64,000 bases of DNA. Source: Actinomycetota bacterium (lineage in GTDB: Bacteria; Actinomycetota; Acidimicrobiia; Acidimicrobiales; Ilumatobacteraceae). The stretch covers positions 218,418 through 282,417 of the forward strand of contig JAPLAA010000104.1 of the NCBI GenBank assembly GCA_026393475.1, read 5' to 3'. A program made the translations under genes and the position numbers. The stretch's first letter is position 1, and the number at the start of each line of letters is the position of its first letter. The notes below the pieces were generated by a model. The model was given only the letters and a program-made list of their open reading frames with translations, was not told the origin of the DNA and did no database searches. Shown here in pieces: positions 19,529 to 30,381 of the stretch.

Positions 19529-20344
19529 CTAGCTCGCCGGCCCGGGTGGGACCGTGCGTGGTCGACGTGGTCCCGCGACCGACTCGATCACGAGCTCCCC
19601 CGTGGCGAGGGACTGCGCGACCTCGGTGAGGCCACGGTTGTGATTCCTGGCGAACTGGCGCAGGCGGGCGAACGCCTGGTCCATGTCGACCCTGGCGTAC
19701 TCCGCGACCATGCCCTTCGCCTGTTCGATCGAGATCCGACTCGTGAGTGCGTGCTGCAGGTTGCCCTCGCGGACCGCGGCGAGGCGGGTCGCCTGGTCCT
19801 GCACGACGGCGATGCTCGCGACATCGGCGAGCGCCTGGGCGAGCGCCACGTCGGTCGGCGGCAGCGCGACGGGTCGGGAGATGAACAGGTTGAGGCAGCC
19901 GAGCACGCGTTCCTTGAACCGCATCGGGATCGCACACACCGAGGGATATCCGGACGCCACCGACTCGGCAGCGAAGCGCGGCCACGGCGAGTCGGGGCCG
20001 AGCGTGGGGTGGGCGACGACGGTGCCGGTCCGGTACGAGTCGAGGCACGGGCCCTCGTCGTTCTGCAGTTGGAACAGCTCGAGCAGCTGGATCTTCTCGC
20101 TCGACGCCGCCATCACGCGGAGGTGACCGTGCTCGTCGGCGAGGAGGATCCCGGCAGCGGAGGCGGCGAGCAGCTCCACGGTGCGGGCGGTGAGCACCGT
20201 GAGCACCTCGATCACGTCGAAGTCGTCGACGAGTGTGTCGACGATCTCGACGAACGTGATCGCGGTGAGCTCCTCACGGCGCAGCGCGCGCTCCTCGACA
20301 CTCGGCTGTCGGCCGGTATCACCGATGGTCCTGTCGTCGTTCAT
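19529..20344 (-). CDS. GAF and ANTAR domain-containing regulator
   Basis: GAF: EVLTVLTARTVELLAASAAGILLADEHG; ANTAR: LQHALTSRISIEQAKGMVAEYARVDMDQAFARLRQFARNHNRGLTEVAQSL. Confidence 0.9.
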   Translation of the reverse strand: MNDDRTIGDTGRQPSVEERALRREELTAITFVEIVDTLVDDFDVIEVLTVLTARTVELLAASAAGILLADEHGHLRVMAASSEKIQLLELFQLQNDEGPCLDSYRTGTVVAHPTLGPDSPWPRFAAESVASGYPSVCAIPMRFKERVLGCLNLFISRPVALPPTDVALAQALADVASIAVVQDQATRLAAVREGNLQHALTSRISIEQAKGMVAEYARVDMDQAFARLRQFARNHNRGLTEVAQSLATGELVIESVAGPRRPRTVPPGPAS

Positions 20345-21144
20345 GAACGTCCTCCTCCATCGGGCGTTGGAAAGCCAGGCGTTGGAAAGCCGGGCGCTGG
20401 AAAGCCGAGCGGTGGAAAGCCGGGCGGTGGAACGCCGGGCGCCGGCTCGTCGAGCCGGAGTCGTCGGTCGACGATCGCAGATGCGACGGCATCGAGTGTC
20501 TGGTCGGCAGCGAAGGCGTGGGCACGCATGCGCAGCAGCGCTTCGGCCGCCGGCACACCGAGCTGGACGGCCACGATCCCCGAAGCCTGATACACCTCGG
20601 CGCGATAGGCGACCGCGTCGTCGAGCTCGCGAGCGAGCTCGCCCGGCGGCGCCGTGTCCTGCAGGCTGAGCATCGTCTCGGTGATCACCTCCACCAAGGT
20701 CAGGCAGTCGGCGTGCTGGCCGTCGGTGAGCGAGCCGGCCGATCGCTGGTACACCGAGAGCACGCCGACGTTGGCGCCCGCTGACGCGAGCGGGTAGGCG
20801 AAGACCGCGCCCATCCCGTTCGCCACCGCGAGCGGTGCGAAGCTCGGCCAGCGGCGGGCGGTCTCCTGCCCGAACGACGCGGCCGACACGGGTACCCCCG
20901 ACAGGAATGCCTCCGGGCAAGGCCCCTCTCCCACGGTGAACTGGGCGTCCTCGAGGATCGCGACCGACGGGTCCGAGACGCACAACGGCCCGGCCGCACC
21001 GCCGCCCATCACCGTGATCCCGACACCCGACACCACCAGGAACTCGACACCGACGCCGCACCACCCGGTCGCAGGAGTGCGCGACATGCCGCGGGCGAAC
21101 GCCACCGCGAGCCTGATCGACCGCTCACCGGACACGGGCATCAC
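20341..21144 (-). CDS. GAF and ANTAR domain-containing regulator with proline-rich repetitive tail
   Basis: GAF-like [20 protein letters not shown]-like [46 protein letters not shown]; tail [26 protein letters not shown]; 4-nt overlap with the next gene. Confidence 0.82.
   Translation of the reverse strand: MMPVSGERSIRLAVAFARGMSRTPATGWCGVGVEFLVVSGVGITVMGGGAAGPLCVSDPSVAILEDAQFTVGEGPCPEAFLSGVPVSAASFGQETARRWPSFAPLAVANGMGAVFAYPLASAGANVGVLSVYQRSAGSLTDGQHADCLTLVEVITETMLSLQDTAPPGELARELDDAVAYRAEVYQASGIVAVQLGVPAAEALLRMRAHAFAADQTLDAVASAIVDRRLRLDEPAPGVPPPGFPPLGFPAPGFPTPGFPTPDGGGRS
20352..20450 (-). repeat. 15-nt tandem repeat encoding (P-G-F-P-x) repeats
   Basis: Repeated (g)gcgttggaaagccgg-type units read directly in the sequence; encode the Pro/Gly/Phe tail. 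Confidence 0.85.
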
Positions 21145-21326
21145 CCTTCGGTTCGAGCACGGGCGGGCCCGACACCGGGGAGCTCACCCGGCGACCACGG
21201 CCACCCGAACGGGCGACACTCGGACTGTACCCCTTCGACGTCTCGACGAACCCTGCCCAGCTGGTGGCACATCGACCACGGCGCCTCACAGTCCTCGGGA
21301 ACCGCTCGTACGACCCGGTTCACCAC

Positions 21327-24300
21327 ATGGACGACACCACCCTCAGCACAGCGCCTGGCGGCAGCAGCCCGGCGCGGCGACCGACCCGCGCCACACGCGC
21401 GCGGGCCGAGCGCGGGGCCGACGTCGGGTTCACCCTGGTGGAGATCGTCATGGCGATCGTGCTCAGCTCGCTCGTCGGCGGCGTCCTCGTGGCCTCGCTG
21501 ATGACCTCGCTCAACGCGGCCGACACCACCTCGTCGACGGTGGCGAGCTCGATCGACACCCAGCTGATCTCGGCCTTCCTCGCCGTCGACGCCCAGGCGG
21601 CGGGCGGTATCGACCCGAGCACCGCCGAACAGGCGGTCGACCTCGGCGTCTCCACCGTGTCCGACCTCGCCGGCTGGGCCGGGTGCGAGCAGGCGGGATC
21701 GCTCGTCGTGCGTTTCGCGTGGATCGACCGCGGCGCCGCCTCGTCCGACCGCGTGGTCGTCACCTACGGGCTGTCGCCGGACGGCTCGTTCGTCCGCCGG
21801 GCGTGCGAAACGGGAGCGACCACCGAGGCGATCCTCGGTCACCACGTCGACACGGCGACCGTCGAGTGCGACCCCGTGCGGTCGTGCGTCGGCCTGCCCG
21901 ATCGGGTCACCCTCACCCTCGCGGGCGGCGACGAACGTGCCCCGTTCGACGTGACCCTGAGCGCCAGCCTCCGAGCTGAACTGCAGGGCGCACCGACCAC
22001 GCTCAACTCGTCGCAGGTGCCGCTGCTCGCGATCGGTGACGCGACCTGTCCGGTGCTCGGCGTGATCGGGCGGGGGACGACGTACGTGTTGGGCGATGCC
22101 ATCGTGAGCTCGGCATGCGGTGCCTCACCGATCACCGGCGATCCGACCCTGCTCGCCGTGACCGGCACCACCTCGCTGTTGTCGGGCGTGAACGACCCGA
22201 TGGCCGATCTGCCGACACCTGCGGTGTGTCGCGCGGGCACGAACCCGGTGATCGGTTCCAGCGCCGGGCCCGAGACCGTGACGATGTACCCGACGGCGGT
22301 GACGATCTCCGACTCGGTGACGTTCCGTCCGGGCCGCCACGTCTTCTGTGCCGGCCTCACGATCGCGAGCGGTGCCCGGGTGACGGGCGACGGCGTCTTG
22401 CTGCACGTCGCCGACCGCGGCGTGTCGATCTCGCCGAACGCGACGGTGACGCTGACCCCGGCGACGTCGGGCGAGTATGCCGGTCTCGTGCTGTGGTCGG
22501 CGGGCTCGAGCGACGTGACCATCGAGAGCGGCGCCTCGGTCGAGGATCTCGCCGGCGTCGTGTATGCCCCTGACGCCCTGCTGCGGATCTCGAGCACCTC
22601 GGGGGTCCGCATCGGTGCGGTCGTCGCGGACCGGGTGTCGATCGACGGCACGGGCCCCACCCGGCTCGGTCAGCCCAGCCCCGTGCTCACGGTGTCGTCG
22701 GCGACCCTGCCCGCTGCGCAGACCCTCCAGAGCTACACCGCGACGGCCCCCACGGTGAGCGGCGGCACGGCCCCCTACACCTACCGAGCCACCGGTCTCC
22801 CGGTCGGCCTCACGATGTCGTCGAGCGGCGCGATCACCGGCATCCCCACCGGGAGCGGCACGGCCACCGTGTCGTTCCTCACGATCGACGCCACGGGCGC
22901 TTCGGTCGTCTACACACGCACGATCGATGTGAGCGGCACACCCGCCACGCCGACGAGCGTGCGCGCGACGCCGGGCGACACGACGGCTGCGGTCTCGTGG
23001 AGCGCCGGCACCTCCCCCGGCGCCCCGGCGACGACGGGATACCAGGTGACCGCTACGGCCACCGGTCAGCCCACTCGAACGTGCACCAGCACGGCGCCGG
23101 CGACGACGTGCACGCTCACCGGGCTCGTCAACGGCGTCACCTATACGGTCACCGTCGTGGCGACGAACGCGTCCGGTGCCGGCACCGGCGCGACCGCGAC
23201 GGTCGTCCCCATCCCTGCCGTGCTCACCGGTTCGAACGACCGTCTGTGGCTCGACGCCGCGGACCCCGACGCCGACGGCACGGTGGAGGGCTCCGCCGAA
23301 CTGTGTGGCGCCGGCACGACATGTGCCACTGCGGCGAACGTCCTGACCCGATGGGAGGACAAGAGCGGCAGCAACAACGACGCCGTCCAGTCGACGCCGT
23401 CGATGGCCGGCAGGTTCGTGCCCACCATGCCCGCGGTCGACTTCGACGCCAACGGCTCGTACAGCGCGACGGTCACATCCGGTCCGGCGCTCACGGCCTT
23501 CGCGGTGGCGCAGAGCGACACCTCGACGTGGAACACCTATGGCTGGATCCTGTCGTCGCGCCGACCGAGCGGTGCGCTCATCCACCCCTGGCCGGGGGGT
23601 GGACTCGTCGGCTGGTACCCGACGAACTCCGGTGGCAGCTATCTGTTCGCCGCGGAGACGACGCCGACCTCGTCGATCATGACGCCCCACATCTACGACA
23701 TCACCCAAGCGGGCTCGAACCCGATCGTCGCCGGCGGCGCCCTCGACGGCCACAGCCTGTTCGAGGCGATGTCGTTCTCCGGCCAGACGCGCACGGCGAC
23801 GTCGGTGACGATCCTGCTCGGGGCCGACGACTGCTGCGGCAGCCGGCTCGGCAACGGCAAGTACCGCGAGGTCATCGTGTTCGACCGCGCGCTCACCGTC
23901 GCCGAACGGCGCAGTGTGCAGGAGTACCTCGCCCGCCGGTGGGGCGTCGCGATCACCCCGAGTGCACCGACCGGTGTCACGACGCTGGCCGCCGATCGCG
24001 GCGCGTGGGTGTCGTGGACCGCGCCCGCCTGGAACGGCGGATCGGCCATCACCGGCTATCGCGTCACGGCACAGCCCGGCGGGGCGACCTGCACCGCGGC
24101 CGCGTCGACCACCAACTGCACGGTGACGGGCCTCACCAACGGCACCGCCTACCGCTTCGTCGTGAGCGCCCTGAACGCCGTCGGCACTGGGGACCCCTCC
24201 GCCGCCACGTCCGACACCACGCCCGGTCCGCCGCCGCCGCCCGCGAGCCCGACGGCCGTCGCTGCCGACAGCAGCGCAGCCGTGTCGTGGACCGCCCCCG

Positions 24301-27300
24301 TGCTGACCGGTCACGCCCCGTTGACCTCGTACACCGTCACGGCGACGGCGAGCGGCCGACCGACCGTCGCCTGCACGGCATCGGCGCCGGCGACCTCGTG
24401 CACGCTGTCGGGGCTCGTCAACGACGTCACGTACTCGGTGGCCGTCACCGCGGCGAACGCCCACGGCAGCAGCTCGGCTGTCACCACCTCCGTCACCCCG
24501 ACCTGGACACCGCGTTCGCTGGGCTCGTCGCTCACGTGGTGGTTCGACGCCGCCGACTCGACGTCGCTCACCGGTGCGTGGGCCACGCGGAGCGGCGTGA
24601 CCGTGAGCGGGGCGACCGGCGGCACGCGACTGACGGTGTCGTCGGGCGTGGTCGAGCGGATCGACGTGACCACCGGAGGCACGGGATACACGACCGCACC
24701 GACGATCACGATCACCGGCGGTGGCGGCTCGGGCGCCGCGGTCTCCGACCAGGTCGTGTCGGGCGGCGCGGTCACCTCGGTGATGGTGCCGACGCGAGGA
24801 TCGGGCTACACCTCCGAGCCCACCGTCGTCGTGGGTGGACCCGGAACGGGCGCCCAGCTGCGGGCGCGCATCATGGCTCCCGTCGCCGTCGGCGCGACGA
24901 TCCGCATCGCCGGCCAGACGTACACGGTCACCGATCGCGACGGCCTGATCATCACCGTGTCACCCGCGCTCACCGCCGCGGCGAGCGCAGCGTCGTTCGA
25001 CGAGTGGCAGATCTCGGCCTGGGCGAACCGGGCGACCGCCGGCGCGCCGAACGCGCAGCAGACGAGCGCGGCGAACCGACCCGAGCTCGGCACCATGTCA
25101 GGCCGCCAGGCCGTCGTGTTCGACGGGATCGACAGCTGGATGTGGTTGCTCGCCGATTCGGGCGCATCGACGTTCGACCATGGCCCGAACTGGACGATCC
25201 TCGTGGCGTACCAGGCCGAACGGCAGGTCGGCTCGGGGGCGGTGGGCCAGACCGGCTCAGGGTTCAACACGCGCATCGTGGCCACCTCCGGCGGCGGCAC
25301 CAGCGACTGGCGGACGAGCGAGAACATCGAGGTCAACCCGTCCGCCGGCAGCGACGCGCTCGACGGTGGACCGGTGCGCGTCGGCGGCGACTCGGGGACG
25401 GGCGCGGACACCTTCAACTGGAACCGCGCGTTCCTCGGCGCGACCGCTGGACCGAACTATTCGGGCGGCTGGAGCTTCGCCGGACGGGTCGGCGAGATCC
25501 TGTTCGTCGACGGCGGACTCGACTCGGCGACGGTCGCCAAGGCGCAGGCCTACCTCACCGCCAAGTGGACACAGGCGGCTTCGGCACCGTCGGCGCCGAT
25601 CGCCCTGACCCCTTCCGCCGGCGATGCGCAGGCGACGTTGTCGTGGCGCGGCGCCAACCAGTACCTGTCGTCGATCACCGCATACACGGCGACCGCCACG
25701 GCGACCGGCCAGACCACCCGCACGTGCACCACCACCACGCTCACGTGCACGATCGCCGGGCTCACCAACGGCGTCGTGTATTCGGTGACGGTGGCCGCGA
25801 CCAACGCGACCGGCACGGGACCCGCATCGGTACCGACGACGGTCGTGCCACGTCCGGCGCTGCTCACGAGCTCGTCGGCCCGATTCTGGGTCGACGGTGC
25901 CGACATCGACGGCGACGGCCGCCCCGAGACCGTCGTCGACGAGACCGGCAGCTCCACCGGCGCCGTGCAGACCTGGGTCGACAAGTCGGGCCGCGCCAAC
26001 CACACGTCGGCACCGTCGGTCGCGACCCGCCCGACCGCAGCGACGCAGACGATGAACGGGTGGCCCGTCATCACGTTCAACGGCGCGAACATCCTGCAGG
26101 GCACACCGGCGGCGAACCCGTACGGCATCACGGGCGACCGCACCATGTTCGTCGTCACGCGCCGCCGCTCGGGAGCGCCGAGCCGCCTCGTCGATCGCGT
26201 GCCGGAGGACTGGCCGTTGTTCAACCTGACCGCGAACAACACCCTGGAGGTACGCGACGACGCCAACGGCCAGTACCAGTCGTCGATCGGATCGAACACC
26301 TCGGTCGCCAACGTCGGCTACGTGATCACCACCTCGCGCAGCGGCACCGCACTCGGGATCTCGTCGAACGGCGCGGTGACAGGATCGTCGTCGATCACCG
26401 GCGCCCAGACGATGCGCACGATGACGCTCGGCAGGCACGGCGCGTACGGCGGCACGGCCGACGTCGACATCGCCGAGGTGGCCCTGTTCGACCGGGCGCT
26501 CACCACCGCCGAACGCCGTCAGATCGAGGAGTACCTCCGCCGCAAGTGGGGGCTCCAACTCGTGCCCGACATCCCGACCGCCGTGACCGCGACGCAGTCG
26601 AACGCCGTGGTGACCGTCCGCTGGACGGCGCCGGCCTCCGACGGCGGCTCGGCCATCACGAGCTACACGGCCACGGCGTCCCCCGGTGGCGCGACCTGCA
26701 CGAGTTCGACGACGTCGTGCACGATCAGCTCGCTGACCTCCGGCACCTCCTACACGTTCACCGTCACCGCGACCAACGCCGTCGGCGCCGGCACGGCGAG
26801 CGCGCCGTCGTCGTCGCTCGCATACGTCGGCATCGGCGCGGCGGCCACGGTCGCCGTGCCGGGCGCGTACGGCGGTGTGAGCGACGGCACGAGCGTCTGG
26901 GTGACGTCGTGGACGTCGGCGTCGATCCGCAGGATCGACATCGTGACCAACGCGTCCACCACCATCGCGGTCGGCACGAATCCAGCAGCCATCGCCTGGG
27001 ACGGATCGTCGATCTGGGTGGCCAACAACGGCTCGGACACCGTGTCGAGGGTGAACCCGGCGACCAACGCCGTCCTCGCGACCGTGGCGGTCGCCTCGCA
27101 ACCGCGCGGCATCACCTTCGACGGCACCAGCGTCTGGGTGGCGAGCACGTCGGGCACGGTGAGCCGCATCGATCCGTCGACGAACGCGGTGATCGCCACG
27201 ATCGCCGTCACCGGCAACCCCAGCATGATCAGCTCCGGTGCCGGTGCGGTGTGGGTGAGCCGGCTCAGCGGCGTCGTCTCTCGCATCGACCCCGCCACCA

Positions 27301-27653
27301 ACACCGTGGTCGCGAACATCACGGTGGGCTCGCAGCCGTACGGGAGCTTCTACGACGGCACGACCCTGTGGGTCGCGAACAACGGCGCCAACACCCTCAG
27401 CAGGATCAACCCGGCCACCAACACCGTCGTCGGCACCGTCACGGTGGGCAACGGCCCGTTCGGCCTGGCCTCCGACGGCACCCGGCTGTGGGTGACACTG
27501 TCGTCGGCGAACCAAGTGGTTCCCGTCAACATCTCCACGCTGGCGGTCGGGACGCCGGTGACGGTGGGCACCAACCCGTCCGGCGTCGTGTTCACCGGCA
27601 ACCTGTGGGTGATGAACCAGAGCTCGAGCACGGTCTCCAAGCTCGTCGTCTGA
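21327..27653 (+). CDS. Giant prepilin-type protein: type IV pilin N-terminus, polymer-forming-like region, He_PIG/Fn3 and LamG-like domains, C-terminal seven-repeat propeller
   Basis: [31 protein letters not shown] prepilin motif at ~21417-21500; at least five Fn3-like blocks (e.g. [19 protein letters not shown]...[10 protein letters not shown]); three LamG-like blocks starting ..[10 protein letters not shown].., ..[10 protein letters not shown].., ..[10 protein letters not shown]..; (V/I)FDRALTxAERRxxxEYLxRxWG ends; YVTN-like repeats. Confidence 0.88.
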   Translation: MDDTTLSTAPGGSSPARRPTRATRARAERGADVGFTLVEIVMAIVLSSLVGGVLVASLMTSLNAADTTSSTVASSIDTQLISAFLAVDAQAAGGIDPSTAEQAVDLGVSTVSDLAGWAGCEQAGSLVVRFAWIDRGAASSDRVVVTYGLSPDGSFVRRACETGATTEAILGHHVDTATVECDPVRSCVGLPDRVTLTLAGGDERAPFDVTLSASLRAELQGAPTTLNSSQVPLLAIGDATCPVLGVIGRGTTYVLGDAIVSSACGASPITGDPTLLAVTGTTSLLSGVNDPMADLPTPAVCRAGTNPVIGSSAGPETVTMYPTAVTISDSVTFRPGRHVFCAGLTIASGARVTGDGVLLHVADRGVSISPNATVTLTPATSGEYAGLVLWSAGSSDVTIESGASVEDLAGVVYAPDALLRISSTSGVRIGAVVADRVSIDGTGPTRLGQPSPVLTVSSATLPAAQTLQSYTATAPTVSGGTAPYTYRATGLPVGLTMSSSGAITGIPTGSGTATVSFLTIDATGASVVYTRTIDVSGTPATPTSVRATPGDTTAAVSWSAGTSPGAPATTGYQVTATATGQPTRTCTSTAPATTCTLTGLVNGVTYTVTVVATNASGAGTGATATVVPIPAVLTGSNDRLWLDAADPDADGTVEGSAELCGAGTTCATAANVLTRWEDKSGSNNDAVQSTPSMAGRFVPTMPAVDFDANGSYSATVTSGPALTAFAVAQSDTSTWNTYGWILSSRRPSGALIHPWPGGGLVGWYPTNSGGSYLFAAETTPTSSIMTPHIYDITQAGSNPIVAGGALDGHSLFEAMSFSGQTRTATSVTILLGADDCCGSRLGNGKYREVIVFDRALTVAERRSVQEYLARRWGVAITPSAPTGVTTLAADRGAWVSWTAPAWNGGSAITGYRVTAQPGGATCTAAASTTNCTVTGLTNGTAYRFVVSALNAVGTGDPSAATSDTTPGPPPPPASPTAVAADSSAAVSWTAPVLTGHAPLTSYTVTATASGRPTVACTASAPATSCTLSGLVNDVTYSVAVTAANAHGSSSAVTTSVTPTWTPRSLGSSLTWWFDAADSTSLTGAWATRSGVTVSGATGGTRLTVSSGVVERIDVTTGGTGYTTAPTITITGGGGSGAAVSDQVVSGGAVTSVMVPTRGSGYTSEPTVVVGGPGTGAQLRARIMAPVAVGATIRIAGQTYTVTDRDGLIITVSPALTAAASAASFDEWQISAWANRATAGAPNAQQTSAANRPELGTMSGRQAVVFDGIDSWMWLLADSGASTFDHGPNWTILVAYQAERQVGSGAVGQTGSGFNTRIVATSGGGTSDWRTSENIEVNPSAGSDALDGGPVRVGGDSGTGADTFNWNRAFLGATAGPNYSGGWSFAGRVGEILFVDGGLDSATVAKAQAYLTAKWTQAASAPSAPIALTPSAGDAQATLSWRGANQYLSSITAYTATATATGQTTRTCTTTTLTCTIAGLTNGVVYSVTVAATNATGTGPASVPTTVVPRPALLTSSSARFWVDGADIDGDGRPETVVDETGSSTGAVQTWVDKSGRANHTSAPSVATRPTAATQTMNGWPVITFNGANILQGTPAANPYGITGDRTMFVVTRRRSGAPSRLVDRVPEDWPLFNLTANNTLEVRDDANGQYQSSIGSNTSVANVGYVITTSRSGTALGISSNGAVTGSSSITGAQTMRTMTLGRHGAYGGTADVDIAEVALFDRALTTAERRQIEEYLRRKWGLQLVPDIPTAVTATQSNAVVTVRWTAPASDGGSAITSYTATASPGGATCTSSTTSCTISSLTSGTSYTFTVTATNAVGAGTASAPSSSLAYVGIGAAATVAVPGAYGGVSDGTSVWVTSWTSASIRRIDIVTNASTTIAVGTNPAAIAWDGSSIWVANNGSDTVSRVNPATNAVLATVAVASQPRGITFDGTSVWVASTSGTVSRIDPSTNAVIATIAVTGNPSMISSGAGAVWVSRLSGVVSRIDPATNTVVANITVGSQPYGSFYDGTTLWVANNGANTLSRINPATNTVVGTVTVGNGPFGLASDGTRLWVTLSSANQVVPVNISTLAVGTPVTVGTNPSGVVFTGNLWVMNQSSSTVSKLVV
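26860..27653 (+). repeat. Seven ~42-aa propeller-like repeats ([10 protein letters not shown]...[15 protein letters not shown])
   Basis: Repeat cores: [71 protein letters not shown]. Confidence 0.85.
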
Positions 27654-27702
27654 TCACACATGCGCCGCCGGCGACACACCCGGGTCTGGCATCCTCGTCA
27701 CC

Positions 27703-28896
27703 ATGCGCAGCGCCGTCGACGTGATCGTGGTGGGTCTCGGACCGATCGGCGCCGGCGCGTTGCGACGAGTGGCGGCAGCGGGCGCGTCGTGCGTCGGGAT
27801 CGGCCAGGCCGAGCCGCCGTCCCTCCCCGACCACACCGGCGTGTTCGCGAGCCACTACGACTCGGGCCGGGTCACGCGCCACGTCGACGCACGGTTCGAA
27901 TGGGCAGAGCTCGCCCGCCGGGCGATCGCCGACTACCCGCACCTCGAGGCGACGAGTGGCATCGCCTTCCATCACCCGTCGTCGGTGCTGTACTCGACCG
28001 ACGACCCGGCGACGATCGAGGCCATCGAGCTGGTCGCACGCGGACTGGCGATGCACGGGATCGCGATCGAGCGGCTGACCGCCGCCGGCGACGACCGCAT
28101 CGCGCTCCCCGATGGGGTCGCCGTCTTCGCGGAGGGGCCACCCGCAGGACACGTCGACCCGCGACGCTTGATCGCCGCACAGCTGGCGACCGCCGAGCGG
28201 GCGGGTGCCGAGGTCGTCCGGGCGATCGTGACGCATCTCGCCCATGACGGCCGCGGCTGGCACGTGTCGCTCGACGACGGTCGGTCGATGACGGCGGAAC
28301 GGGTCGTGCTGGCCGGAGGTCCGCACACCGACGAACTCGTCGGAGCGCTCCGACCCCCGCCCTCCGGCGTGCCGGAGCTGTCGGTGCGCGGCGAGACCGT
28401 CGTGACGGCTGTGCTCGACGAGGACGAACTGGCCCGACTCGAAGGTCTCCCGGCCGTCCTGAGCCCGGTCGACCACCCGGCCTTCGCCGACGTCTACGCC
28501 GTGCCGCCGACCGCCTATCCGGACGGCACGGTCCGGCTCAAGCTCGGCGCCACACGCCATGCACCGTTCCGGCTCGACGATCGGGAAGCACGGACGGCGT
28601 GGATGCGGGGCGACCGGCACACCCGGGAACTCGACGACCTCCGACGTTTGACCGAGGCGCTCGTGCCCGGGCTGCGGGCGCTTCGCTGGGAGACGAAGCC
28701 CTGCCTCCTCACCGACACGCCCACCGATCTGCCCTACGTCGACCACCTGGCCGACGGACTGGTGATCGCTGCGGGCTGCAACGGCTACGCAGCCAAGAGC
28801 GGTGACGCCATCGGCGCCGTCGCAGCCGAACTGCTGCTGACGGGCCGATGGGTCGACACCGTGCTCGAGGCCCGCGCGTTCAGGCTCGGCGGCTGA
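27703..28896 (+). CDS. FAD-dependent oxidoreductase (DAO/sarcosine-oxidase-like)
   Basis: VDVIVVGLGPIGAGALRRVAAAG FAD motif; DGLVIAAGCNGYAAKSGDAIGAVAAELLL C-terminus. Confidence 0.88.
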   Translation: MRSAVDVIVVGLGPIGAGALRRVAAAGASCVGIGQAEPPSLPDHTGVFASHYDSGRVTRHVDARFEWAELARRAIADYPHLEATSGIAFHHPSSVLYSTDDPATIEAIELVARGLAMHGIAIERLTAAGDDRIALPDGVAVFAEGPPAGHVDPRRLIAAQLATAERAGAEVVRAIVTHLAHDGRGWHVSLDDGRSMTAERVVLAGGPHTDELVGALRPPPSGVPELSVRGETVVTAVLDEDELARLEGLPAVLSPVDHPAFADVYAVPPTAYPDGTVRLKLGATRHAPFRLDDREARTAWMRGDRHTRELDDLRRLTEALVPGLRALRWETKPCLLTDTPTDLPYVDHLADGLVIAAGCNGYAAKSGDAIGAVAAELLLTGRWVDTVLEARAFRLGG

Positions 28897-29035
28897 ACAT
28901 GCTGTAGCCACCGGGGCCGACGAGGCAGGCGGCGATGATCAGCACCACGCCGAGGATCACCTGTCCCTGCAGGAGTTGCACGATGCCGACGACCACGAGG
29001 ATGGCGGCGAGGACCCAGAGGATGGTTGCGTTCAT
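28880..29035 (-). CDS. Small hypothetical membrane protein (51 aa)
   Basis: MNATILWVLAAILVVVGIVQLLQGQVILGVVLIIAACLVGPGGYSMFSRRA; two hydrophobic segments. Confidence 0.6.
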   Translation of the reverse strand: MNATILWVLAAILVVVGIVQLLQGQVILGVVLIIAACLVGPGGYSMFSRRA

Positions 29036-29148
29036 GTCCTGGAGTGCCCCGACCCAGGAATCGCCAAACGTGGCGGCGAGCGAGCGCGGCGATCGGCAGG
29101 CACGAAACGCACTTCGTCGCATTCGGTCTGCCCTCCTACCCTGAGCCG

Positions 29149-30363
29149 GTGTCCACCCCCGGCTTCCGATCGTTCAGCCCCGCGCTGCAACGCTTCTTCG
29201 TCGCCACGGTCGTGAACATGATCGGGTCCGCCGCCCTGTTCGGCTTCGTCCTCATCTACTTCCACGAGATCCGCGGCATCCCCCTCGACCGCGCCGGTCT
29301 GGCGGTCGGCGCGATGAGCTTCACGATGGTGCTGTGCACGCCGACGGCCGGGTGGCTCTCGGACCGCTTCGGCGCGCGTCGGGCCCTGACCGCGGGATGC
29401 CTGGTGTCGATCGTCGCCGGGTCGTTGTACGCCGTCGTCGACAGCTTTCCCGAAGCGATCGGGGTCTCCACGCTGCTCGGCATCGGCAACGCGCTGTGGT
29501 TCCCGTCGCAGGCGGCCCTGCTGTCGCTCATCGTGAAGCCGGAGGAGCGGCCGGCCGTGTCGGCGTTCCAACGTGCCTCGCTCAACCTCGGCGCCGCGCT
29601 CGGCGGTGTGCTCGGCGGCTTCCTCGTGAGCGGCGAGACGTTGCGCTCGTTCCAATGGCTGTTCGCGGTGAACGTCGCCACGTACCTGGTGTTCCTCGGC
29701 GTCCTCCCGGGTCTGCCCGCCGGCCGCGTGCACTCCGACGTCCCACGCGCCGACCGACCGGGTTTCGTCGAGGTGCTGCGCGACCGGTTCTTCGTCCGGC
29801 TGCTCGGGACCGACGTCGCGATCGCCCTCGGGTTCGGGTTCCTGTTCGCGTTCATGCCCGCCTATGCCTCGCAGCTCGGGATCGGCAAGGCCACGATCGG
29901 TGTGCTGTTCATGTTCGGCGCAGCCAGCGTCGTGCTCACCCAGATCCCGACGCTGCGATGGGTGAGCGGTCGCCATCGGATGACCTCGCTCGCGATCATG
30001 AACGTCTGGTTCGTCGCCGCGTTCGCGCTGATGCTGATCACGCCGCACGTCGGTCTGTGGATCGCCATCGTCGCGATCGCCGTCGCCCAGGTGCTCGGCG
30101 GCTTCGGCGAGGCGGTGCTCGGCGCGGTCCGTCAACCGCTCACGTCCGACCTGGCGCCTCCCGAGCTGGTCGGCCGCTACTTCGGACTGTCGGTCATGGT
30201 GTTCCAGGGCTGCATGGGGCTCGCCAACACCGTCGGCGGGATCGTGATGGACCGTTCGCTCAGCGCCGTGTGGCTCATCCCGTTCGCCGCGTCGCTGTGC
30301 GGCGTCGCCGGCACGCTCACACTCCGCACGCGGATCCCTGCCCACGTGGCGATCAGCGCCTGA
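29149..30363 (+). CDS. MFS transporter
   Basis: GTG start; 12-TM pattern; PTAGWLSDRFGARRALTAGCLV motif A. Confidence 0.9.
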   Translation: MSTPGFRSFSPALQRFFVATVVNMIGSAALFGFVLIYFHEIRGIPLDRAGLAVGAMSFTMVLCTPTAGWLSDRFGARRALTAGCLVSIVAGSLYAVVDSFPEAIGVSTLLGIGNALWFPSQAALLSLIVKPEERPAVSAFQRASLNLGAALGGVLGGFLVSGETLRSFQWLFAVNVATYLVFLGVLPGLPAGRVHSDVPRADRPGFVEVLRDRFFVRLLGTDVAIALGFGFLFAFMPAYASQLGIGKATIGVLFMFGAASVVLTQIPTLRWVSGRHRMTSLAIMNVWFVAAFALMLITPHVGLWIAIVAIAVAQVLGGFGEAVLGAVRQPLTSDLAPPELVGRYFGLSVMVFQGCMGLANTVGGIVMDRSLSAVWLIPFAASLCGVAGTLTLRTRIPAHVAISA

Positions 30364-30381
30364 CCCCGCCAGACTGGTGCG

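Noticed and set aside
22125-24464. 779-aa antisense ORF
   Set aside because: Arg/Gly/Ala-rich shadow ORF opposite a well-supported CDS.
25257-27515. 752-aa antisense ORF
   Set aside because: Shadow ORF opposite the giant CDS; no recognisable domain.
22997-27724. 1575-aa overlapping + strand ORF in another frame of the giant prepilin gene
   Set aside because: Arg/His-rich low-complexity translation typical of an off-frame reading of high-GC coding DNA; the 21327-27653 frame has coherent domains.
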